Both the position numbers and the translations under genes were made by a program. A stretch of 12,284 bases of DNA, taken from positions 1 through 12,284 of the forward strand of contig JAKSAU010000976.1 in the NCBI GenBank assembly GCA_022361535.1, read 5' to 3'. The notes under the pieces were generated by a model. That model did not search any database. It was not told where the DNA came from and saw nothing but the letters and a program-made list of their open reading frames with translations. The stretch comes from Desulfobacterales bacterium. Its GTDB lineage: Bacteria; Desulfobacterota; Desulfobacteria; Desulfobacterales; Desulfobacteraceae. Shown piece after piece: positions 6,776-12,284 of this stretch; the first letter of the stretch is position 1, and every line of letters starts with the position of its first letter.

Positions 6776-7276
6776 TTAGGACAATGCAGCCAAAGCGGCT
6801 TCATAGTCAGGTTCTTCCTTGATTTCGCCCACAAGCTGGGCATGAACCACTTTACCTACCTCATCAATGACAACCACAGCCCTAGCAGTCAACCCTGCCA
6901 AGGGGCCGTCCTCGATTCCAACCCCATAGTCCTGCCCGAACTCAGGGTTCCTAAACACCGATGCGGTCACCACATTTTCGATACCTTCTGCCCCGCAAAA
7001 CCGCTGGTGGGCGAAGGGCAGATCGCCTGAGATACAGACAACAGCAGTGTTATCCAAAGAGGCTGCCTGTTCGTTAAATTTACGGACTGATGTGGCGCAT
7101 ACCGGGGTATCAACACTGGGAAAAATGTTAAGGACAACTCTTTTACCTTTCAAGGATGACAGCGTCACCTCGGAAAGATCCTGTCCAACACCTTTAAATT
7201 CTTTTGCCAGATCGCCGTTTGAAGGGAAAGTGCCGGAAAGACTAACGGGATTTCCGCCTAATTGAGTAGAAGCCAT
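6776..7276 (-). CDS. tpx: Thiol peroxidase (atypical 2-Cys peroxiredoxin, Tpx)
   Basis: This 166-residue cytoplasmic protein is a full-length Tpx. It has the peroxidatic site [16 protein letters not shown] with Cys60, the resolving Cys94 in [11 protein letters not shown], and the conserved [11 protein letters not shown] in between (Cys81). These correspond to Cys61, Cys95 and Cys82 of the E. coli enzyme. Tpx reduces hydrogen peroxide and, in E. coli, prefers alkyl hydroperoxides; it forms an intramolecular disulfide that is recycled by thioredoxin. The C-terminal part ([22 protein letters not shown], seen as two strands) completes the thioredoxin fold. The start is supported by AAGGAG seven bases upstream. 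It is the first gene of the probable tpx-asmA-DUF4197 unit and is divergent from the cupin gene. In an anaerobe it would protect against transient oxygen exposure. Confidence 0.96.
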   Translation of the reverse strand: MASTQLGGNPVSLSGTFPSNGDLAKEFKGVGQDLSEVTLSSLKGKRVVLNIFPSVDTPVCATSVRKFNEQAASLDNTAVVCISGDLPFAHQRFCGAEGIENVVTASVFRNPEFGQDYGVGIEDGPLAGLTARAVVVIDEVGKVVHAQLVGEIKEEPDYEAALAALS

Positions 7277-7682
7277 GGATATTCTCCTTAAATTTTTAAT
7301 TTTTGATTTTTTGATCGTGGTGCCCGTTGAGACGCTGATTAAACCGGGCCAGCCATCTGTTTATAAATAGTAATGGCTTGGTTTATATTTTCAAGACAGG
7401 TTTTTTTACCTGGTTCACTCTATCATGACCAACTTTTTTTTCAATCATTTTTAATATCTCAACGATACACATCGCCAATTGTTTGACCAATACCGGCTGC
7501 TGCTGCACGTTTTTATACCCAAGTTCGCCCCTTGACGATTTTGCATTTCGTCCATAACTTACTAAATTATTTCTGCATTCAACTGAATTTAAAATCTACC
7601 CGCCTTGAACCCGATGCCTGTCTGAAAGCAGAAAATTAATAACCAAACCCGCATACATGTTATACATTTTAGGAGTCTGATC
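7277..7682. other. 406-bp divergent intergenic region between tpx and the cupin gene
   Basis: The region holds the promoters of two divergent genes. On the tpx side it contains an imperfect inverted repeat (7340-7356 with 7373-7385, taaacc...agccat facing atggct...ggttta). On the cupin side a possible -35 TTGACG (7532-7537) is followed after 17 bases by a weak TAACTT (7555-7560). A minus-strand reading frame stays open over 7383-7595 (70 codons) but has no ATG near its upstream end, so it is at best a decayed gene. The stretch aatttaaaatctacccgcc (near 7586) weakly resembles one arm of the palindrome at 3764-3887. No RNA gene was recognised. Confidence 0.5.
7367..7394 (-). promoter_or_regulatory. 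Candidate promoter for tpx
   Basis: On the minus strand TTGAAA (complement of 7389-7394, five of six matches to the -35 consensus) is followed after 16 bases by TACTAT (complement of 7367-7372, four of six matches). Transcription would begin near 7360 and give a leader of about 84 bases. The -10 sits at the edge of the imperfect inverted repeat 7340-7385, so that repeat could be an operator or a leader hairpin. Assigned by eye only. Confidence 0.35.
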
Positions 7683-8069
7683 ATGAGAATAGCCAAACAG
7701 GATATTCCGGTTAGAATTGATGTGCCAGGCGCAACTGCACGGCAGGTCAAAGACTTTGGAGATGCAACCGGATACGGAACAATCGGAGGGGAATATTTCT
7801 CCCTTGGTGCAGGAACAGACATTGCCCCACTGCTGCAGGGTCTTAAAGGAGATCTATGCCAATCACCCCATTGGGGGTACATCATTGAAGGAAAACTGGT
7901 TGTCGAATTTTCAGATGGCCGCCAGGAAACCACATTTGCTGGAGATCTGTTCTACTGGCCTCCGGGCCATACAGTAAAGGCCGAAGAAAACACTGAGATG
8001 ATTATATTCAGCCCCCAGCATGAACACAGTCAGGTCATTTCACATATTTCCAAGAAGCTTGCCACCTGA
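7683..8069 (+). CDS. Cupin-domain protein
   Basis: A 128-residue single-domain cupin. Cupin motif 1 is seen as SPHWGYIIEGKLVVEFSDG (61-79) and motif 2 as GDLFYWPPGH (87-96). Of the usual metal ligands, H63, E69 and H96 are present, but the second His of the usual HxH pair is Gly65. The protein may bind metal with three ligands or not at all. A C-terminal HEH (113-115) is unusual and could add ligands. No signal peptide. The substrate is unknown; cupins of this size are small-molecule-binding proteins, isomerases or dioxygenases. AGGAG lies seven bases before the ATG, and a terminator-like hairpin follows, so it is probably a single-gene transcript, divergent from tpx. Confidence 0.85.
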   Translation: MRIAKQDIPVRIDVPGATARQVKDFGDATGYGTIGGEYFSLGAGTDIAPLLQGLKGDLCQSPHWGYIIEGKLVVEFSDGRQETTFAGDLFYWPPGHTVKAEENTEMIIFSPQHEHSQVISHISKKLAT

Positions 8070-8082
8070 CATCTCAAATCTT

Positions 8083-8133
8083 AATGCCCGCCTGGAAAAG
8101 AAAAAGACTTATCCGGGTGGGCATTTATCTTTT
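8083..8133 (+). terminator. Intrinsic terminator after the cupin gene
   Basis: Arms 8083-8096 (aatgcccgcctgga) and 8112-8125 (tccgggtgggcatt) pair over 14 positions with two mismatched positions, around an A-rich 15-base loop. The stem is followed by ttatctttt. It begins 13 bases after the cupin stop codon. Confidence 0.7.
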
Positions 8134-8275
8134 AAGCTGTATACTCTATGTCTTTCAGATATCTTTTAATAGAAAACATTCTGTTACCCATCGAGTCTCC
8201 ATGATATCTCCATATTTTAATGATATGATTTGTTCCTGATTGATTATCTTAATTGTAAGTTACCAGGAGAATATT

Positions 8276-9856
8276 ATGAATAACCACTTAACCAACTACC
8301 TTAAAAATGGGTTAAGATATGTTGCAGCCAACCTGATTATGCTGTCAGTTGTTCCTCAACTCTATGCCGGTTCCGTTCCCACGCCTATGACAGATACAGG
8401 GCAGGTCATCTGCTATTCCAATTCAGGAGCCATGTCATTTGCCCGGCAAAACAGCCGGTTCTTCGGTCAGGATGCAAATTACGCATCCACACCTATGGAC
8501 TATAGAGACAACGGTGACGGAACAGTCACCGACCTTGTCACAGGGTTAATGTGGTCACAGGAAGTGGATGCCCAAAAGATGAGCCTAAGCGAAGCAAAAA
8601 GGTCTGCCAGGAACCTGGACTTAGGTGGATATTCAGACTGGCGCGTACCCAATATCAAAGAGCTTTATTCACTAATTAACTTTTCAGGGAACACGGGAAT
8701 GGCAAGGCCGGGCAGTTCTCAAAGCCGGGTAAGAAATGCGGTTCCCTATATCAATACGGATTATTTTAATTTCAAATTCGGTGATGTGGATGCAGGGGAA
8801 CGTTATATAGACGCTCAGTGGCTTTCTTCAACCAAGTATGTGTCTACCACCATGAACGGTCAGTCCACATTATTCGGGGTCAATTTTGCTGACGGCAGGA
8901 TCAAAGGATATGGATACGGCAACCGGGGACCAAGGGGAGAAAAAAAATTCTATGTACGGTATGTTCGTGGAGATGCCTATGGATACAACAACTTTCAAGA
9001 TAACGGTAATGGTACAGTCACGGACCATGCCACAGGGCTGACCTGGATGCAGACGGACAGCGGGAGAGCCATGACCTGGCAAGAGGCGCTGGCCCATACC
9101 CGGTCCGCTAACTTTGGGGGATACTCAGACTGGCGGCTGCCCAATGCAAAGGAACTTCAGTATATTGTAGATTATTCAAGATCCCCGGATACCACAAGCT
9201 CCGCAGCTATTGATCCTGTATTCTCGTGCACCCCCATCACCAACGAGGCAGGCCAGACCGACTATGGCCACTACTGGACCGGCACCTCCCATCTTGATGG
9301 ACGGCGGCCTGGTGATTCAGCTGTTTATGTGGCCTTTGGCCGTGCCATGGGGCAGATGAGGGGGCAAGTCATGGATGTCCATGGGGCAGGTGCCCAGAGA
9401 AGTGACCCTAAGACCGGCAGTTCGCGAATCGGCCATGGGCCGCAAGGAGATGCAAGGCGGGTAAATAACATGGTCCGGCTTGTACGGGGAGGTAATGTGG
9501 GTGTTGTTACGCAGGCACCTGCCGTTGACAGATCACAGTACCCTTTTGTGGTAACCATTGACCCGGGTTATGAAGCAAGGATCTCCGGAAATCAAAGTTT
9601 TGGGCAGCCCGGGGGAAACAGCCAGCATCAATTTGGGCAATCCAACTTTGGTGGACCCCAATCGGGAAATATTTCCGGGCATCAGGGGCACCCAAGCTTT
9701 GTTAACCGGCTTGACCGAAACGGAGACAACCGGGTATCTAAATCTGAATTTGACGGACCCTCCAATCATTTTTCCAGATTCGACAGGAACAATGACGGAT
9801 TTATCACAGAGGACGAAGCCCCCACAGGCCCGCCTCCCGGGCGAAAGCGCCAGTAA
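8276..9856 (+). CDS. Secreted protein with two DUF1566 (Lcl C-terminal) modules and two EF-hands
   Basis: The start at ATG 8276 is chosen because AGGAG lies six bases upstream; an in-frame TTG at 8240 has no such site and would spoil the signal peptide. The 526-residue protein has a signal peptide (hydrophobic core about 14-29, cleavage near LYA, 29-31). Two homologous DUF1566 modules follow: module 1 with DNGDGTVTDLVTGLMW (78-93) and GGYSDWRVPNIKELYSLINF (117-136), and module 2 with DNGNGTVTDHATGLTW (242-257) and GGYSDWRLPNAKELQYIVDY (281-300). A Gly/Gln/Asn/Ser-rich linker (about 437-470) leads to two EF-hand loops, DRNGDNRVSKSE (480-491) and DRNNDGFITEDE (503-514), both with good Ca ligands. 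Expected location is periplasm or cell surface. DUF1566 is common in secreted proteins and resembles C-type-lectin-like folds; its ligand is unknown. The regulator gene follows by 200 bases. Confidence 0.88.
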   Translation: MNNHLTNYLKNGLRYVAANLIMLSVVPQLYAGSVPTPMTDTGQVICYSNSGAMSFARQNSRFFGQDANYASTPMDYRDNGDGTVTDLVTGLMWSQEVDAQKMSLSEAKRSARNLDLGGYSDWRVPNIKELYSLINFSGNTGMARPGSSQSRVRNAVPYINTDYFNFKFGDVDAGERYIDAQWLSSTKYVSTTMNGQSTLFGVNFADGRIKGYGYGNRGPRGEKKFYVRYVRGDAYGYNNFQDNGNGTVTDHATGLTWMQTDSGRAMTWQEALAHTRSANFGGYSDWRLPNAKELQYIVDYSRSPDTTSSAAIDPVFSCTPITNEAGQTDYGHYWTGTSHLDGRRPGDSAVYVAFGRAMGQMRGQVMDVHGAGAQRSDPKTGSSRIGHGPQGDARRVNNMVRLVRGGNVGVVTQAPAVDRSQYPFVVTIDPGYEARISGNQSFGQPGGNSQHQFGQSNFGGPQSGNISGHQGHPSFVNRLDRNGDNRVSKSEFDGPSNHFSRFDRNNDGFITEDEAPTGPPPGRKRQ

Positions 9857-9936
9857 AACTGTAAATAATTCATACAAGTCGTCACCATTCCTTGATTTTA
9901 GATGAACGGGTCATGATATTTAGACGTTAAAACCGA

Positions 9937-9976
9937 CCGGTTTGGTACAAAACACTTCATTTTTGTACCAAACCGG
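9937..9976. terminator. Perfect 16-bp hairpin after the DUF1566 gene
   Basis: Arms 9937-9952 (ccggtttggtacaaaa) and 9961-9976 (ttttgtaccaaaccgg) are exact reverse complements around the eight-base loop cacttcat. The hairpin lies 80 bases after the DUF1566 stop codon and has no direct T-run, although a second hairpin (9978-9995) with a following atattttt lies directly downstream. The pair could form a terminator or an mRNA end stabiliser. The long exact symmetry would also suit a protein-binding site in front of the regulator gene. Confidence 0.6.
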
Positions 9977-9977
9977 A

Positions 9978-9995
9978 TTGGGTTGAATAACCCAA
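9978..9995. promoter_or_regulatory. Inverted repeat overlapping the -35 of the regulator gene (operator-like)
   Basis: TTGGGTT (9978-9984) and AACCCAA (9989-9995) are exact inverted repeats around gaat. The sequence gttgaataa inside it recurs exactly at 10021-10029, 39 bases downstream and just after the -10. Both copies would lie around the promoter of the regulator gene, so an autoregulatory binding site is possible. Alternatively it is the T-followed hairpin of a terminator for the upstream gene (tail atattttt). Confidence 0.4.
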
Positions 9996-10011
9996 ATATT
10001 TTTAATATATT
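9983..10011 (+). promoter_or_regulatory. Candidate sigma-70 type promoter of the response regulator gene
   Basis: TTGAAT (9983-9988, four of six matches) is followed after 17 bases by TATATT (10006-10011, five of six). Transcription would begin near 10018, about 40 bases before the ATG. The -35 lies within the inverted repeat 9978-9995. Confidence 0.4.
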
Positions 10012-10056
10012 CCGGGTTTAGTTGAATAAAACTTTTACCGGAGAACCTTTGCCCAT

Positions 10057-11799
10057 ATGAAAGATCTGATAGCTGACACGCAATCCATCCTGATTGTAGA
10101 TGATGAACCCAATAATATCCAGTTATTGGGGAATATTCTCAAAAGCAGCAATTACCGGGTTGAATTCGCCCTGAACGGCAAAGAAGCCCTGGAATGGACG
10201 GCATCTGAAAAATTTGATCTGATTTTGCTTGATGTAAACATGCCTGAGATGACCGGATTTGAAGTGTGCCGTAAATTGCGCAAACAAGATGGCATGGAAG
10301 ATGTTCCCGTGATTTTTCTCAGTGCCATGGCCGAGATAGTAGACAAAATCAGGGGATTTGAAGCCGGGGGAAATGATTACGTTTCCAAACCGTTTCAGCC
10401 CGGAGAAGTCATTATCAGGATCGAGCATCATCTTCAACTGGCCCGGACCCGAAACGCACTGTCCCTGGCCTTACAGGAGAAAGAAGCATCAAACTTGCTG
10501 CTCAACGCCATTTTAGGCAGCATACCGGAAACCCTGATCACCGTAGACAAAGATCGAAATCTTTTGAACGTTAATCAAAAACAAAACACGGTATTCGATG
10601 CTAAAGAAGACAACAAAAATGCCGTCCTAAAAATGCTGGAAGATGAACAGGACCCCTGCTGCCGGATTATACTCAAAACCCTGGAAACCAAAGCGCCGAT
10701 AAAAGAGTACCAGGTTACCCGCCATGATGCTCAAGGAAACAATAAAAAACTGGATCTGAGCACGGTTCCTTTGATTAGTCGTGATAACGAATTCACTGGT
10801 GTGCTTTTGGTCGTAAATGATGTCACCAGGATAGCTGATTTGGAAACCCAACTCCATGAGAGGCAAAGTTTCAGGAATATCATCGGTAAAAGCCAAGCCA
10901 TGCAACAGGTTTACACGCTGCTGGAGCAGATTTCGGATGTGGAAATCAATGTGCTCGTATGCGGGGAAAGTGGTACAGGAAAGGAATTGGTTGCAGATGC
11001 CCTGCATTACGGCAGCAAACGAGCTAAAGAGCCTTTGGTAAAGGTGAACTGTGCAGCCCTATCTGAAAACCTTCTGGAAAGCGAACTATTTGGCCATGTT
11101 AAGGGCGCGTTTACCGGTGCCACGGCCAATCGGATTGGTCGATTCCAGGCAGCACATAAAGGCACCATATTTCTAGATGAGATCGGAGATATCTCACCAG
11201 GGGTGCAAGCGAAACTGCTCAGGGTGCTTGAGCAAAAAGAGTTCCAGCGAATCGGTGAATCTAAAACTGTACAGGTGGATGTCCGCGTGGTGGCAGCAAC
11301 CAATGTGAATTTGAAACTAAAAATTGAAACAGGAGAGTTCAGAGAAGACCTATATTATAGGTTAAAAGGAATGATTGTAGACTTGCCTGCACTAAGCAAA
11401 AGAACTGAAGATATCCCACTGCTCTGCGATCACTTTTTAAACCGTTTCAAAAAATCTTTGGGCAAAGATATACAAGGCGTTTCAGATTCGGTCATGACGC
11501 AGCTTGCAACCTATCCTTGGCCCGGCAATATCAGGGAACTGCGCCATGCCATTGAGCATGCCTGTATCCTGTGTCCGGGCGGTGTCATACAACCGGAACA
11601 CCTGCCCGCTGAAATATCCGTCCATCAAAAACAGGGAACCGATTCTCCATTTAAATATGCGCCTAAGCTCACGCCTAAGATCATAAAACAGGCCCTTGAA
11701 GAAAACAGATGGAATAAGGCAAAAACAGCCAAGGTCCTGGGTATCGGGCGTAATACGCTTTATCGTTACATGGAGAAATACGGCATTGACCTCAGATAA
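10057..11799 (+). CDS. Sigma-54-dependent response regulator (REC-PAS-AAA+-Fis)
   Basis: The 580-residue protein has four parts. REC domain (about 9-125): acidic pair D15/D16, phosphoacceptor D59 in LILLDVNMP, S89 and K111 in SKPF. A PAS-like domain follows (about 147-260; GSIPETLITVDKDRNLLNVN at its start, VVNDVTRIADLETQL at its end). The AAA+ sigma-54 activation domain (about 272-510) has Walker A GESGTGKE (303-310), an intact GAFTGA loop (350-355) that contacts sigma-54, Walker B TIFLDEIGD (370-378), and YPWPGNIREL (486-495). The Fis-type helix-turn-helix is at about 540-577 (NKAKTAKVLGIGRNTLYRYM). All key residues are present. Phosphorylation should drive ring assembly and ATP-dependent opening of sigma-54 promoters. 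The PAS domain between REC and AAA+ suggests a second, cytoplasmic signal input. GGAG lies 13 bases before the ATG, rather far, so translation may be moderate. The next gene overlaps its end. Confidence 0.95.
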   Translation: MKDLIADTQSILIVDDEPNNIQLLGNILKSSNYRVEFALNGKEALEWTASEKFDLILLDVNMPEMTGFEVCRKLRKQDGMEDVPVIFLSAMAEIVDKIRGFEAGGNDYVSKPFQPGEVIIRIEHHLQLARTRNALSLALQEKEASNLLLNAILGSIPETLITVDKDRNLLNVNQKQNTVFDAKEDNKNAVLKMLEDEQDPCCRIILKTLETKAPIKEYQVTRHDAQGNNKKLDLSTVPLISRDNEFTGVLLVVNDVTRIADLETQLHERQSFRNIIGKSQAMQQVYTLLEQISDVEINVLVCGESGTGKELVADALHYGSKRAKEPLVKVNCAALSENLLESELFGHVKGAFTGATANRIGRFQAAHKGTIFLDEIGDISPGVQAKLLRVLEQKEFQRIGESKTVQVDVRVVAATNVNLKLKIETGEFREDLYYRLKGMIVDLPALSKRTEDIPLLCDHFLNRFKKSLGKDIQGVSDSVMTQLATYPWPGNIRELRHAIEHACILCPGGVIQPEHLPAEISVHQKQGTDSPFKYAPKLTPKIIKQALEENRWNKAKTAKVLGIGRNTLYRYMEKYGIDLR

Positions 11800-12284
11800 G
11801 CAAAAGCGTCCTGACGGGGGCATCCAGACGGCAATGCAGAATTTTCTTGAAAAGCTTGAGCCCTCACTGGGGCTCATGGAAACAGACTATCGCCGTTATT
11901 TCTGGGAGAAAGACAGCCGGTTCGCTAGCATATCCATCTTGATTGCATCATTTATTCTGGCATTATTCATATACAATGATTTTCAATTGTTTGGATTTTC
12001 TCTACAGTTTTTAGCATTATTCCTTTTCCGGTCGGCAGTAATCGCCTTCGGCATTTTTATTGCCAGGTCCTTGAGGCGGCCAAAAAGCATTAAGGATTCT
12101 GACCGGCTGATTCTTTTATTCAGCCTGGGTTTCAGCCTTTGTGTGGCATATATCCACTATACACGCTATACAATCGATTATGCCACCCATGTCTGGATTT
12201 TGAATGTGGTCGTAATATTCTGGACCTATATTTATTACCCGGTACGACTTGTTTACCGCTTGATTCCGATATGCCTGTTTTCAA
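11786..12284 (+). CDS. Multi-spanning membrane protein, N-terminal part (probable signalling protein), runs off the window
   Basis: An open frame continues to the window end. The start is uncertain. TTG 11786 overlaps the regulator gene by 14 bases and has GGAG 10 bases upstream; ATG 11834 (MQNFLEKLEPSLGL) has no clear ribosome binding site. Numbering below uses the ATG. After a charged N-terminus (DYRRYFWEKDSRF, 18-30) there are about four to five membrane segments: 31-48, 56-79, 91-107, 119-136 and possibly from 138. Short basic turns such as RSLRRPK (78-84) fit cytoplasmic loops. No conserved catalytic motif is reached in 150 residues. An N-terminal layout of this kind is found in membrane-anchored histidine kinases, diguanylate cyclases and nucleotide cyclases, and the overlap with a response regulator gene favours a sensor partner; this is inference. 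Confidence 0.7.
   Translation, partial: MTSDKQKRPDGGIQTAMQNFLEKLEPSLGLMETDYRRYFWEKDSRFASISILIASFILALFIYNDFQLFGFSLQFLALFLFRSAVIAFGIFIARSLRRPKSIKDSDRLILLFSLGFSLCVAYIHYTRYTIDYATHVWILNVVVIFWTYIYYPVRLVYRLIPICLFS

Noticed and set aside
7589..7933. 114-codon minus-strand ORF over the cupin gene
   Set aside because: It is antisense to the clear cupin motifs, and its Ser/Pro/Arg-rich product looks like a shadow translation.
8240..8275. TTG start 12 codons upstream for the DUF1566 protein
   Set aside because: No ribosome binding site precedes it, whereas AGGAG is well placed for ATG 8276, which also gives a normal signal peptide.
9558..9905. 115-codon plus-strand ORF overlapping the end of the DUF1566 gene
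   Set aside because: It lies in another frame of a gene with a signal peptide, DUF1566 motifs and EF-hands, has no ribosome binding site, and its sequence shows no domain.

Overview
The window looks like a chromosomal stretch from a Gram-negative bacterium, most probably a mesophilic sulfate reducer of the Desulfobacterota (Desulfobacteraceae-like). This is inference: base composition is mid-range (my estimate, mid-40s % GC), exported and periplasmic proteins are frequent, there is a REC-PAS-sigma54 regulator, and the general style of the proteins (stand-alone family-3 solute-binding protein, DUF4197, AsmA, DUF1566 with EF-hands) fits that group. No rRNA, tRNA, CRISPR, transposase or phage gene was seen.

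Layout. 1-328 is an AT-rich leader with a strong 24-bp inverted repeat at its left edge. Two plus-strand genes follow: an exported solute-binding-like protein (329-1090) and an unrecognised 160-aa protein (1243-1725). A hairpin at 1724-1767 separates them from a convergent minus-strand block. Read in its own direction, that block is: thiol peroxidase Tpx (7276-6776), an AsmA-family protein (6738-4714), a DUF4197 exported protein (4650-3889), a long imperfect palindrome that begins one base after the DUF4197 stop codon, a CPSF73-like metallo-beta-lactamase/beta-CASP hydrolase (3653-2076), and a 59-aa cysteine-containing small protein with a very strong ribosome binding site (1956-1777). After a 406-bp divergent intergenic region the plus strand carries a cupin protein (7683-8069), a secreted two-module DUF1566 protein ending in two EF-hands (8276-9856), a sigma-54-dependent response regulator (10057-11799), and the start of a multi-spanning membrane protein that overlaps it and runs off the window.

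How the genes may work together. tpx, asmA and the DUF4197 gene are closely spaced (37 and 63 bp) and probably form one transcription unit concerned with peroxide defence and envelope maintenance. The response regulator and the membrane protein are probably co-translated and form a signalling pair. The DUF1566/EF-hand protein just upstream of them could be a surface or periplasmic Ca-binding protein, but a regulatory link is not shown.

No complete, clearly new multi-gene system is visible. The most unusual items are non-coding structures (the palindrome at 3764-3887, the competing hairpins before the 59-aa gene, and the inverted repeat over the regulator promoter), the overlooked 59-aa gene, and a lysine-rich insertion in the beta-CASP hydrolase.
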